Shown here piece by piece: positions 52,678-60,866 of a stretch of DNA of 64,000 nt (position 1 is its first letter; each line of letters begins with the position of its first letter). The translations under genes and the position numbers were made by a program. Where the stretch lies: positions 1,984,001 to 2,048,000 of the forward strand of contig CP065366.1 in the NCBI GenBank assembly GCA_023206055.1, read 5' to 3'. This DNA is from Vibrio cyclitrophicus. Its GTDB lineage: Bacteria; Pseudomonadota; Gammaproteobacteria; Enterobacterales; Vibrionaceae. Below the pieces are notes generated by a model. That model searched no databases. It saw only the letters and a list, made by a program, of their open reading frames with translations, and was not told the DNA's origin.

Positions 52678-53846
52678 GCTTTACTCAACTGATCAAGCAA
52701 GAACTCTTAGCGGTACTGCGCAATCCTGTCGTGCTTCTTACGGTATTTGGTGGTGTGGTCTTCTATTCATTCTTATATCCATTGCCTTACGCGAACCAAG
52801 TCCCTCAACAGCTTAAAGCTTCCGTTGTGAACTTGGATAAGAGTCAAAGCAGCTACCAATTAGAGCGTATGGTGGATGCCACCTCTCAAATCGAATTGGT
52901 CCGTCGAGACTCGACCATCGCCGATGCTAAACAAGCCGTACTTAACCAAGAGATTGGCGGGTTCCTCGTCATTCCAGAAGACTTCTATAAAGACTTGCTG
53001 CTCGGTAAGAGCCCGACGCTTTCTTACGCTGGCGATGCTTCTTACTTCTTGGTATACGGAACCATTGTTGAAGGGCTTGCCAAAGCTGGAGGCACGTTAG
53101 CTGCACAAGTTAAGGTCAGCCACTTGTTAGTCGAAGGTGTGCCTTTAGAATCGGCAGCCAAAGGCTACAGTGCATTCAGCTTGAACCTGAAACCAACGTT
53201 TAATAGTCGCATGGGATACATCGATTACGTAGTTCCAGCCGTCTTTGTGTTGATCCTGCAACAAACCTTAGCCATGGCTTCAGGTTTAGTGGGGGCAACC
53301 CAAAACGCTCAATCGACATTTGGATACTGGAGTAAAACCTCTCCAGCGAAATTGATGCTTGCTCGCTGTTGTACCCTAGTCGGCATTTATTACTTGTTGT
53401 CGATGTACTATTTCGGCGCTAGCTTTTCGATGTATGGGATAAATCTGCTCGCTTCAACAACACAGATCTTAACCTTACTTCTACCCTTCTTACTGGCCAG
53501 CTGTTTGATCGGGATTTTTATTGGTGAACTAGTGCCACGAAGAGAGCTAGTCACGGTTGTGGTGTTAATAAGTTCAATGCCACTGATCTTCTCTTCAGGT
53601 TTTATCTGGCCAGTAGAAATGATGCCTGGATGGTTAGTTCTGTTATCACAGCTGTTCCCAAGTACGCCGGCTATCCAAGGTTTCTTAGCACTTAATCAGA
53701 TGGGTGCATCTTGGCAAGAAGTGGCATCTCAATGGACATTGCTATGGGGACAGGTTTTATTATGGGGTTCGTTATTGGCATTTAAGCTCTACCACAAATC
53801 CAGCAAAAGCACGGTTGGCAATAGCAATAGTCATCGAGCCGTTTAG
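52674..53846 (+). CDS. ABC-2-type transporter permease (second of two)
   Basis: This 390-residue protein is a paralogue of the preceding permease. TM1 (about 17-38) is followed by a soluble loop with VVNLDKSQSSYQLERMVDAT, then helices from about 185 to 375. It is translationally coupled to its partner. The operon ends here with a terminator and contains no ATPase gene, so energy must come from an ATPase encoded elsewhere, or the system works differently. Confidence 0.9.
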   Translation: MSFTQLIKQELLAVLRNPVVLLTVFGGVVFYSFLYPLPYANQVPQQLKASVVNLDKSQSSYQLERMVDATSQIELVRRDSTIADAKQAVLNQEIGGFLVIPEDFYKDLLLGKSPTLSYAGDASYFLVYGTIVEGLAKAGGTLAAQVKVSHLLVEGVPLESAAKGYSAFSLNLKPTFNSRMGYIDYVVPAVFVLILQQTLAMASGLVGATQNAQSTFGYWSKTSPAKLMLARCCTLVGIYYLLSMYYFGASFSMYGINLLASTTQILTLLLPFLLASCLIGIFIGELVPRRELVTVVVLISSMPLIFSSGFIWPVEMMPGWLVLLSQLFPSTPAIQGFLALNQMGASWQEVASQWTLLWGQVLLWGSLLAFKLYHKSSKSTVGNSNSHRAV

Positions 53847-53897
53847 TTTTATGGTCTAGCGAAAAATCACTAAGACTTCCTGTTCATCGTGACATTA

Positions 53898-53924
53898 AAA
53901 AGCTCTGATAAAGAGCTTTTTTCT
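53898..53924 (+). terminator. Terminator of the TolC-HlyD-permease operon
   Basis: The 9-bp stem AAAAGCTCT / AGAGCTTTT with a GATAA loop is followed by TT. Confidence 0.88.
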
Positions 53925-54404
53925 TACTCTCGGGCTGACAAGCCCTCAACCATCGAATTGCTTAAACACCTCCAAAGCATATCTAATATTCAAACTTCCC
54001 CTACGCCCCTATTATCCATCACTCTGAACTCGCCTTCATCCGCCTCTATAACAGCTACTGCATATACTTTTTCCAGTCTAAAAAGCGTCGACTTATTCCC
54101 AAACAATGACAAAACCCGAACAATTGTAAATTTATTGTAAAAATTTCTTTGTTCGTATTATTTTTATGTATAGGATTATCAGTAGGACTTGGCAGACCGA
54201 ATACCATAGTCTTATTGGTGCACATACCAAAAGGATATCCATATAAAGCAAGAACAGTACTTATATTTGTTTCGTTTTTCGACCTAGCTACAGCCGTTTA
54301 TGTTGCCGTTGAATGAAGTAGATATACCGCTGAAAATATACAAATCAAATAGAAAACAAACACAACAGCAACAAACATAATTTATTAAAAAGACAGGGAA
54401 AACC
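53925..54404. other. AT-rich gap upstream of the AGCS symporter gene
   Basis: Apart from the terminator before it, this 480-bp stretch shows no gene. It must carry the symporter promoter. I looked for a glycine riboswitch, since V. cholerae has one before its homologous gene, and saw none. Confidence 0.5.
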
Positions 54405-55946
54405 ATGAAAAACATACGTGAATTATTTTTTGGGTTTATATTATTGTTTAGTTCCAGTGCATTTGCAGAAGAAGGATCATTTAACCAAACGATCAGTAAC
54501 TTAAGTCAAAGTGTTGATGGATTTTTCAACGAATACACAGGTTGGTTCGTTGGGCTGATATTTAAAAGTGTACCGATTGGTGAAGCTAACTTTCCAGTGA
54601 TTGTTGGTTGGCTCTTACTCGCTGCGATCATCTTTACTGTTTATTTTGGCTTTGTTCAATTTAAACGAGTTGGCATGGCGATAGACATTATCAAAGGTAA
54701 GTATACCGACCCTAACTCGAAAGAGGATGGCGAGGTTTCTCACTTTCAAGCGTTAACAACAGCGCTTTCTGGTACTGTCGGGCTTGGTAACATTGCCGGT
54801 GTAGGTGCTGCACTTGCGATTGGTGGTCCTGGCGCGACATTCTGGATGATCTTGTGTGGTCTTCTGGGTATGGCTTCTAAGTTCTGTGAGTGTACCTTAG
54901 GTGTGAAATACCGAACTATCCTACCTTCAGGTGTCGTTTCAGGTGGTCCAATGTACTACCTAAGCCAAGGTCTTGGTGAAAGAGGTTTAGGTGGTCTAGG
55001 CAAAGTACTTGCTATCGGTTTTGCATTAATGTGTATTTTAGGTGCATTGGGCGGCGGTAACATGTTCCAAGCTAACCAAGCACACGCGATGTTAACTTAC
55101 GCATTTGATGTACCGAGCGAGTACGGTGTGATCACTGGTCTTGTACTAGCAGCTTTGGTTTTCTCTGTGATTGTTGGTGGTATGCCTTCTATTGCATCGG
55201 TTACGGAAAAAGTTGTTCCTTGGATGGCTGCTCTGTATATCGGTATGGCTGTGATTGTTATCGGTTCTAACCTTGATCAAGTTGGTCCTGCGTTCAGCGC
55301 AATCTTTACAGGTGCATTTACTGGTGAAGGTGTCGTTGGTGGATTCATTGGTGCGTTAATTCAAGGCTTGAAGCGTGCAACGTTCTCGAACGAAGCAGGT
55401 GTAGGTTCAGCAGCAATCGCTCACTCAGCGGTTAAAACAAAAGAGCCAATCACCGAAGGTCTAGTATCACTATTAGAACCGTTCGTTGATACGGTAATCA
55501 TTTGTACTATGACCGCATTGGTTATCACTATCGCTGGCTTAAACGTAGGTCCATTCGATGGTTCTGGTTTAACGGGTGTAACGCTTACTGCGGCATCGTT
55601 TACTGAAACGGCAGAAGTGTTCAAATACACACTCGCTCTAGCGGTAATCATGTTTGCGTTTTCTACCATGATTTCTTGGTCGTACTATGGGCTTAAGGCT
55701 TGGACTTACCTATTTGGTGAAGGCAAAACAACGGAACTGATTTTCAAAGTGATTTTCTGTGTGTTTGTTGTGATTGGTGCGACAATTCAATTTGGCGCGG
55801 TAATCGACTTCTCTGATGCGGCTATCTTTGCGATGTCTATCTTCAACATTCTTGGTCTGTACTTCTTGATGCCGGTTGTGAAGAAAGAACTGCAATCATT
55901 TGTTGCCCGTGTGAAATCAGGCGAAATCAAGACTTACGATAAATAG
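54405..55946 (+). CDS. Alanine/glycine:cation symporter (AGCS family)
   Basis: This sodium-coupled uptake carrier for alanine or glycine has 513 residues and about eleven helices. A signal-like N-terminus (about 1-21) precedes the first core helix, slightly longer than the usual family length. Family signatures include ALTTALSGTVGLGNIAGVGA (about 122-141), GPGATFWMILCGLLGMASKF, FSNEAGVGSAAIAHSAVKT (about 329-347) and a C-terminal FGAVIDFSDAA. The ATG follows an AGGGA site. Unlike V. cholerae VC1422, it is not preceded by a glycine riboswitch; one lies 1.9 kb downstream. Confidence 0.94.
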   Translation: MKNIRELFFGFILLFSSSAFAEEGSFNQTISNLSQSVDGFFNEYTGWFVGLIFKSVPIGEANFPVIVGWLLLAAIIFTVYFGFVQFKRVGMAIDIIKGKYTDPNSKEDGEVSHFQALTTALSGTVGLGNIAGVGAALAIGGPGATFWMILCGLLGMASKFCECTLGVKYRTILPSGVVSGGPMYYLSQGLGERGLGGLGKVLAIGFALMCILGALGGGNMFQANQAHAMLTYAFDVPSEYGVITGLVLAALVFSVIVGGMPSIASVTEKVVPWMAALYIGMAVIVIGSNLDQVGPAFSAIFTGAFTGEGVVGGFIGALIQGLKRATFSNEAGVGSAAIAHSAVKTKEPITEGLVSLLEPFVDTVIICTMTALVITIAGLNVGPFDGSGLTGVTLTAASFTETAEVFKYTLALAVIMFAFSTMISWSYYGLKAWTYLFGEGKTTELIFKVIFCVFVVIGATIQFGAVIDFSDAAIFAMSIFNILGLYFLMPVVKKELQSFVARVKSGEIKTYDK

Positions 55947-56041
55947 TGTTTCGTCAATAAGTTATCGTCGAATAACGCTGTTCTAAAAATTTTTGTAATA
56001 CCCTTTGCTTGAGAAAGCGAGAACAGTACTACAATTAATCT

Positions 56042-56083
56042 AAAATCCCTACTGGCTTAAGGTTTAGCTCGTAGGGATTTTTG
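56042..56083 (+). terminator. Terminator after the symporter gene, overlapping a small minus-strand gene
   Basis: The stem AAAATCCCTAC / GTAGGGATTTT with an 18-base loop is followed by T. Its right arm lies in the last codons of the 58-residue gene on the other strand. Confidence 0.7.
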
Positions 56084-56240
56084 TATCTGGATTTTCTTGT
56101 TCAAGCCGGTCAGGATCTTGGTTTACTTTTTTGCGATCCACCAGCTCTTCTACTTCAATCATTTCACGTTGCGCTAATGGCGAATTACAATCATCGAAGC
56201 AATAGGCTACGGTGCAGCTCTCACACAGATATTCGTTCAT
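56064..56240 (-). CDS. 58-residue cysteine-containing small protein
   Basis: I translated this ORF by hand. It runs from ATG at 56240 to TAA at 56064. It starts MNEYLCESCTVAYCFDDCN, with a CX2C pair and a CX3C pair that could bind a metal. A strongly acidic, then charged tail ends PDTKIPTS. AGGGAT lies about eight bases before the ATG. The open frame on the opposite strand (56081-56374) has no such support. No family is recognised; a small zinc-binding or redox protein is possible. Confidence 0.7.
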   Translation of the reverse strand: MNEYLCESCTVAYCFDDCNSPLAQREMIEVEELVDRKKVNQDPDRLEQENPDTKIPTS

Positions 56241-56582
56241 GGTTTAATCCCTGTCCATTGAGATGGTCTAATCACAGAATGACAACAGACCGCGTGTTTA
56301 TCCTAGAACATCGCTATTATGCTGTTTCTCAACCCTATAAATATGCGTGCAAAGTCACCAAAATATTCAATTAGTCACATATTAAAACCATTTTACGGCT
56401 CTAATCACGAATAGCTTGGTAATAGTGTGAAAACGGGTCTTCAATGTATGGCTCTCCTAGCTAGTCATACATTGCGCAGTTCCCCTAAAAAATTAATCTG
56501 GAACGAAAAACGCCCACACCATTTTCATGATGTGGGCGTTTGAATAGCTGCCGCTAAAAACAAATGAATTAAAGGTTTGAGC
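56241..56582. other. Gap upstream of the 58-residue gene
   Basis: This 342-bp gap holds the small gene's promoter, a 9-bp inverted repeat CAATGTATG / CATACATTG (56442-56474) and, at its right, the terminator of the coiled-coil gene. No ORF was seen. Confidence 0.4.
56506..56540 (-). terminator. Terminator of the coiled-coil protein gene
   Basis: On the minus strand a 10-bp stem (AACGCCCACA / TGTGGGCGTT) with a 12-base loop runs into TTTTT. Confidence 0.88.
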
Positions 56583-57317
56583 TTATAAACCCATCTCTTC
56601 GGTTAGCGTTTTGATTTGCTTGAGATCCATGGTGTGAACCTCAATCATTTGTCTGATGTCACTTAGACGAGAGTTCGCATTATCTTGCTTCTCACACGCG
56701 TCAGACTTCGCATCCCATGATGTGCCATCTAAGTAAACATCACACGCTTTCTTAAGAGAACTAAGGTTCTTCTCGAGTTGATCTCTTTCTTTCTCAAGCT
56801 TTTCAAGTTCTTGAGAAATTTGTAATTCTTTTCGGAAAACTTCACGCGAACGCTCAAACAAAGTCGACTGCATGTCAGCCTGACGATTAAGTTTCTGGTT
56901 GTCTTGCTGAGTTTGCTCTAACGTTTGCTTCTGTTCATTTAGCTGTTGTTCTAACGAGTAGTTTGCCTTCTCTAAAACCGAAGACTGTTTCGCTAATTCT
57001 TCGAGTTCTTTTTGATGTTCTTCTGTTTGTTTAACTAAAGCGGCTTCTACTTTCGCGTCGATTTCGGTATCGACTTTAGCTACTTTCGCTTCAACGGATG
57101 TCATCAATTCGGTTTTGCTATCACGCAGTTCTTGATAACGAGTTTCGAGTACCTGATAAGTGGACTCCCACTTGGAAGCCGTTACTGTAGAGCCGATTAA
57201 GCCACCTAACGCCAAACCTATAACCGCAGCAATGCCGATATAGAACTGACTGCGCTTATCGCGTTCTTCAATAACAACCACTTCATCTTGTTCGCTTTGT
57301 CCAGATTGCTGGTTCAC
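56583..57317 (-). CDS. Membrane-anchored coiled-coil protein of unknown function
   Basis: The 244-residue product has an acidic N-terminus, one transmembrane helix (FYIGIAAVIGLALGGLIGST, about 25-45) and a long periplasmic or cytoplasmic coiled coil (about 50-185). Two cysteines (CDVYLDGTSWDAKSDAC, about 189-205) follow, then a short helical tail. No catalytic motif is visible. It is monocistronic with its own terminator. Function is unknown. Confidence 0.82.
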   Translation of the reverse strand: MNQQSGQSEQDEVVVIEERDKRSQFYIGIAAVIGLALGGLIGSTVTASKWESTYQVLETRYQELRDSKTELMTSVEAKVAKVDTEIDAKVEAALVKQTEEHQKELEELAKQSSVLEKANYSLEQQLNEQKQTLEQTQQDNQKLNRQADMQSTLFERSREVFRKELQISQELEKLEKERDQLEKNLSSLKKACDVYLDGTSWDAKSDACEKQDNANSRLSDIRQMIEVHTMDLKQIKTLTEEMGL

Positions 57318-57465
57318 TAGCGGGTACTCCCAAAAATTTGTTTAACGTTACGCGGTCACTGGCACTAATACCAATACTGATTGTGTAGGTTCAGTTAAAC
57401 CTGTCGCTCAAGTCAGAAACACTTGAGCTTTACTAACACGTTCATCCCATCTGCTCACAGACGGT

Positions 57466-57624
57466 TTAACGAGTTAACTCCGAAATCATCAAGCTGGCAG
57501 TATACAAAAGGAAGCTGCTAACGATAACTATCACTACCCATTTTTGCAGTTTTTCGTTGGTCCGGTAACGAAACAATACAAATGCTAAAGCCAATAAAAA
57601 AACAATCGCTATTAATCGAGTCAT
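57466..57624 (-). CDS. 52-residue two-helix membrane protein
   Basis: It starts MTRLIAIVFLLALAFVLFRY and has a second hydrophobic helix (WVVIVIVSSFLLYTASLMI, about 29-47). AAGGAGG lies four bases before the ATG at 57624, a strong site that decides against the longer open frame to 57696. The family is unknown. It is the last gene of the ordinary backbone before the riboswitch and integrase. Confidence 0.75.
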   Translation of the reverse strand: MTRLIAIVFLLALAFVLFRYRTNEKLQKWVVIVIVSSFLLYTASLMISELTR

Positions 57625-57728
57625 AACTCCTCCTTGTTTCCCTATTTTATACCATTTAAATAAGCAAGTTACGTCAGAGACTCGTTGTTTGATCATTTAG
57701 TTGAACAACATTTGTGCAAACAGATATT

Positions 57729-57756
57729 TTGTAGCTGACATCACATTTTATATGAT
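57729..57756 (+). promoter_or_regulatory. Probable sigma70 promoter of the glycine riboswitch transcript
   Basis: TTGTAG, a 16-bp spacer and TATGAT lie about 45 bases before the aptamer. A perfect 9-bp hairpin ATTACCTAA / TTAGGTAAT (57774-57795) would form at the start of the RNA. Confidence 0.5.
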
Positions 57757-57802
57757 CTAGGATACGCCTACAGATTACCTAATTATTTAGGTAATTGTTC
57801 CG

Positions 57803-57945
57803 ATGAAGACTGCAGGAGAGTGGTTTTTAACTAAACATTAACATTTAGTTAGATTGACCCGCCGAAGAAGTAAATCTTTCAGGTGCTTTATGCTGGAGAA
57901 ATCCAGAAAAGTGAGGACTGTCGTTGGAGGAACCTCTGGAGACCG
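57803..57945 (+). promoter_or_regulatory. Glycine riboswitch, aptamer I, apparently cut off at the start of aptamer II
   Basis: The leader GAAGACTGCAGGAGAGTGG, the conserved core CCGCCGAAGAAGTAAATC, TTTCAGGTGC, GAGGACTGT and the closing GTTGGAGGAACCTCTGGAGA are all present in order. They match the first aptamer of the Vibrio tandem glycine riboswitch as I remember it. The second aptamer should follow directly (its core would read GCCGAAGGAGC, then CTCAGGCAAAAGGACAG). Instead the sequence turns to AT-rich DNA after GGAGACCG. The next gene is a tyrosine integrase, not gcvT or a glycine transporter. Confidence 0.85.
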
Positions 57946-57978
57946 TAATATAAAATCATAACTCTTTGTTTTATATTA
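57940..57978. other. Candidate left junction of the island with perfect inverted repeat
   Basis: Directly after the riboswitch similarity ends, TAATATAAAA (57946-57955) and TTTTATATTA (57969-57978) form a perfect 10-bp inverted repeat around a 13-base loop. It lies 48 bp before the integrase ATG. Such repeats are common integrase arm or core sites; calling this an att site is inference. Confidence 0.45.
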
Positions 57979-58026
57979 ACTTAACCCAGTAATTAGTCAG
58001 TTTTGCGCTACATAAGTGATATACAT

Positions 58027-59274
58027 ATGCACCTTGTAAGCCGCAGTAACACCTATTACTTCCAACGTAGAATCCCTAAAAACCTTCAGTCTCGCTACAG
58101 TGGGAAACAACACCTAAAATTCTCTCTTCAAACCAAAGATAAGCGTCAAGCACTGATCCTTGCACGTAAACTATCTGCTCAATTCGATATTGAGTTCGAA
58201 ACAGTTCAATGTAAAAGCCTACCTGACTTCTCAAACAAGTTTAACACTGCCAACTCAATACAAATGCCTAGTAGCCTAAACCTTTCGCGTTGTGTTTCTG
58301 AATTCTTAGAAGCAAAACGAATCGATGGAGTATCGAAAAAAGCACTAGATCGTTACCAAGCAAGACTCAACCTGCTAGTCGATATTGTTCATGACCAACC
58401 AATCGACTCGCTTAAACGATCTGACGCCTTAGAGTTTAAGTCTATTCTAGTCAAGTTACCGCCTAACCTTTCTCGTAACCCTGAGTACAAGAGCAAGTCT
58501 TTCGTTGAGATCATTGAACTTGGTCATAAACCAATTGGAACCCATACAATCAATGACACCTTTAAAGTTGTTTCTGGGTTCTTTGATTGGTGCGTACTCA
58601 ACGAAAAAGCCCAAAAGAACTCCTTTACTAAACTTGGTGTAAAACAAGAAACCAAAGCGAGCGAACAGCGTCGAGCGTTTGCAAAAGACGACCTCAAGAA
58701 AATCTTCTCTGTCGATGTCTTCCAAAATGAGCCAAGAGAAGCATGGCATAAGTGGATACCATTACTCGGTTTATATACAGGTGCTCGACTTAATGAACTT
58801 TGTCAATTGTATTGCTCAGATATAAGGATGGAGGATGGGGTTTGGTGTGTACACTTTGGTACTAACTACGAAGATCAAAAACTCAAAACTCAAAGTGCAT
58901 ATAGAACCATTCCAATCCATTCTAGCCTCATCAAGAAAGGTTTTATTGATTACGTCCACCAGCAAAGTGGTAGGTTGTTCCCTACCCTCAAATACCTGAA
59001 GACCGATGGATATAGCAAATACCCATCAAAATGGTTCTCAGTGCAACGTGACAAAGCACTAACACCACAAGAACGTGAGCGTAAGACATTCCATTCTATA
59101 CGTCATACTGTGGCTACTGAGTTCAAGCGGAAAGGAGTCGACTATCATATTGCTGCTGCAATATTGGGACATCACAACGATTCAATGACTTATGGTAGAT
59201 ACGGGAAGGAGTACAGCCCTGAACAACTTGCCAAGGCTATCGAATTATTAGATTTTGCTAGTTTAAGCATTTAA
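58027..59274 (+). CDS. Tyrosine-type site-specific integrase
   Basis: This 415-residue recombinase most likely moves the island. The N-terminus (YYFQRRIPKNLQSRYSGKQH) is the DUF6538-like arm-binding type. A SAM-like core-binding domain covers about 90-210. The catalytic domain shows the first Arg in TGARLNELCQLY, HxxR in FHSIRHTVATEF, the second His in LGHH and the nucleophile Tyr in YGRYGKEY. ATG 58027 is preferred over TTG 58003, though neither has a clear ribosome binding site. It is the first gene after the truncated riboswitch. Its last 12 bases overlap a convergent gene. Confidence 0.92.
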   Translation: MHLVSRSNTYYFQRRIPKNLQSRYSGKQHLKFSLQTKDKRQALILARKLSAQFDIEFETVQCKSLPDFSNKFNTANSIQMPSSLNLSRCVSEFLEAKRIDGVSKKALDRYQARLNLLVDIVHDQPIDSLKRSDALEFKSILVKLPPNLSRNPEYKSKSFVEIIELGHKPIGTHTINDTFKVVSGFFDWCVLNEKAQKNSFTKLGVKQETKASEQRRAFAKDDLKKIFSVDVFQNEPREAWHKWIPLLGLYTGARLNELCQLYCSDIRMEDGVWCVHFGTNYEDQKLKTQSAYRTIPIHSSLIKKGFIDYVHQQSGRLFPTLKYLKTDGYSKYPSKWFSVQRDKALTPQERERKTFHSIRHTVATEFKRKGVDYHIAAAILGHHNDSMTYGRYGKEYSPEQLAKAIELLDFASLSI

Positions 59275-60234
59275 CTTTATGGCACTAAATAATCTTTCGT
59301 CAGAATCTTGTTCTGTGTGCCTTTTTCGAATATTGGCTAACATTGGGCGATAGGCTGTCAACTTATCTCTGCTATCTTTGACTCTCTTTTGGTACGATTT
59401 GGTAATTACCGCAATATCTTCTGGCGCTATCCCTTTTCTATGTAGTAGTTCAGCCTTTAGATTCGACGCTATCTGTTGATCTGAACTCTCTATTGAGTCG
59501 TGTAACGTCAACACTATATTTTCTATAACCTCACGGCTTTCCTTCATAGATTTCAGTTCTAATTCAAGTTCTTCGTTTTTACTGATATGTGAAGATAATT
59601 CTTTCTCAATTTCTTCATAACGAATGTAGTACTCTGAGGACTCGGCGATTTGTCTTTTCTGCTCTTCTCTCTCTTTAGTTAAGAACTCAACCTTTTCGAC
59701 ATTAAGTTTCAGTTCTTCTTTGCTTTTCTCAAGTTCAGCCGTGATTAAAGTTAGTTGTTCTGTACCCGATTCAAGTTGAGTATTCAGGTTTTCTATACGA
59801 GACTCGTACTCTTCCCTTTGTTGACCCCAATTATCTAAATCTCGGTTTAACTTGTCTTGCTGGTAACTAAGGCTAGACTTCGCCTGATACTCACTCGCTA
59901 CCATCTGAAGCCTGTATTCATCTGCTCTTCGTCCATGGTGGTCAGCGATACGCTTTCTATCAATCCATCGATGCTTGCTGCCGTCAATTAAATTCTGAAT
60001 GAATGGCAAGCCATACGTATACAGCAAAGCAAGACCCAGCGGGTAAAAAGCATCCCTTAATAAATCGAGGCTATTGCTCTTCACTAATACAATCTTATCC
60101 TCCGAAGAACTAAACAAGAACTCCACTACAAACACATGATTGACGGCTAACCAAGCCAATATGAAAGAACCAAGAAAAGGTGCTCTAAGTCGATTTATTG
60201 AGGCTTGTGTGATTGCATTGACAAGTTCTTTCAT
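59263..60234 (-). CDS. Two-helix membrane protein with long coiled coil (unknown function)
   Basis: The 323-residue product has an N-terminal pair of hydrophobic helices (about 20-42 and 62-85) following ASINRLRAPFLGSFILAWLA. A continuous coiled coil runs from about 115 to 240, and a basic helical tail follows. The N-terminal pattern of an N-R-x-x-x-P element before a helix ending near WLAVNH recurs in accessory-region membrane proteins, some near defence genes; this is from memory. It is transcribed against the integrase and overlaps it by 12 bp. No catalytic motif was found. Confidence 0.75.
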   Translation of the reverse strand: MKELVNAITQASINRLRAPFLGSFILAWLAVNHVFVVEFLFSSSEDKIVLVKSNSLDLLRDAFYPLGLALLYTYGLPFIQNLIDGSKHRWIDRKRIADHHGRRADEYRLQMVASEYQAKSSLSYQQDKLNRDLDNWGQQREEYESRIENLNTQLESGTEQLTLITAELEKSKEELKLNVEKVEFLTKEREEQKRQIAESSEYYIRYEEIEKELSSHISKNEELELELKSMKESREVIENIVLTLHDSIESSDQQIASNLKAELLHRKGIAPEDIAVITKSYQKRVKDSRDKLTAYRPMLANIRKRHTEQDSDERLFSAIKLNA

Positions 60235-60502
60235 AGGGTAGCCATACAGATAAGGTATTGAGAAAGTGGTATGAATATTACTGAATAGCCATCAGTCTAG
60301 CAATTACAAATCAAACGGTTACTACTTATATTTGGGTTGCAATACAGAGCCTAAAGAAAGTTGAGGCAATATTAACTCTAGCAATAGATTCACAGTTGCA
60401 TTGAAACTAAAGTAATAGCCCCCATATCTAAGTTGTCACATCTTTTCCGTGTGTGACTTGAAAACCAGTTCAGCCCTTCTCATAAGCACGAGTATTTCGC
60501 AT

Positions 60503-60709
60503 ATGAAGAAGGTCTTTTTTGAACTATTAACACATTTGAACGAGCACAAAGGCTCACTAGGGAAAATCGGTTACAGGATATATAAGTTGGTAGAAGCCTA
60601 TTCGTTAGGTGATCAGCAACAATTTTTACTAGAACTGATTTATCTAGGAATGACTCTAAAAGGGGTATTAGCGCAGAACAACAAAAAACAGAAAAGTAAG
60701 ACAAAGTAG
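60503..60709 (+). CDS. Small basic protein, hypothetical
   Basis: This 68-codon ORF starts MKKVFFELLTHLNEHKGSLG and ends in a Lys-rich tail (NNKKQKSKTK). It is predicted all-helical and cytosolic. There is no clear ribosome binding site; a GTG at 60449 would add 18 residues, and it lies within a GTCACA / TGTGAC hairpin (60435-60457). The family is unknown, and its reality rests on codon pattern and position in a same-strand run of genes. Confidence 0.45.
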   Translation: MKKVFFELLTHLNEHKGSLGKIGYRIYKLVEAYSLGDQQQFLLELIYLGMTLKGVLAQNNKKQKSKTK

Positions 60710-60866
60710 CACGTCCTAGACGTATCTTTAACTACTAATTTGGTACGGATTATGAGTACATTGACTCTTAAGTAATCTGGTTTTTCAATCTGAGAGGGCT
60801 TGAGCCGTCTCATAAACGTTAATACCTAGTTCAAACAGTTAATAGGTAATAACTAACGGAGTCACC

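Noticed and set aside
53889..54140. 83-codon ORF before the AGCS symporter
   Set aside because: It begins on top of a clear terminator and is Ser/Thr-rich low-complexity translation.
56081..56374. 97-codon plus-strand ORF
   Set aside because: The opposite strand holds a 58-codon gene with ribosome binding site and a cysteine pattern; this frame has neither.
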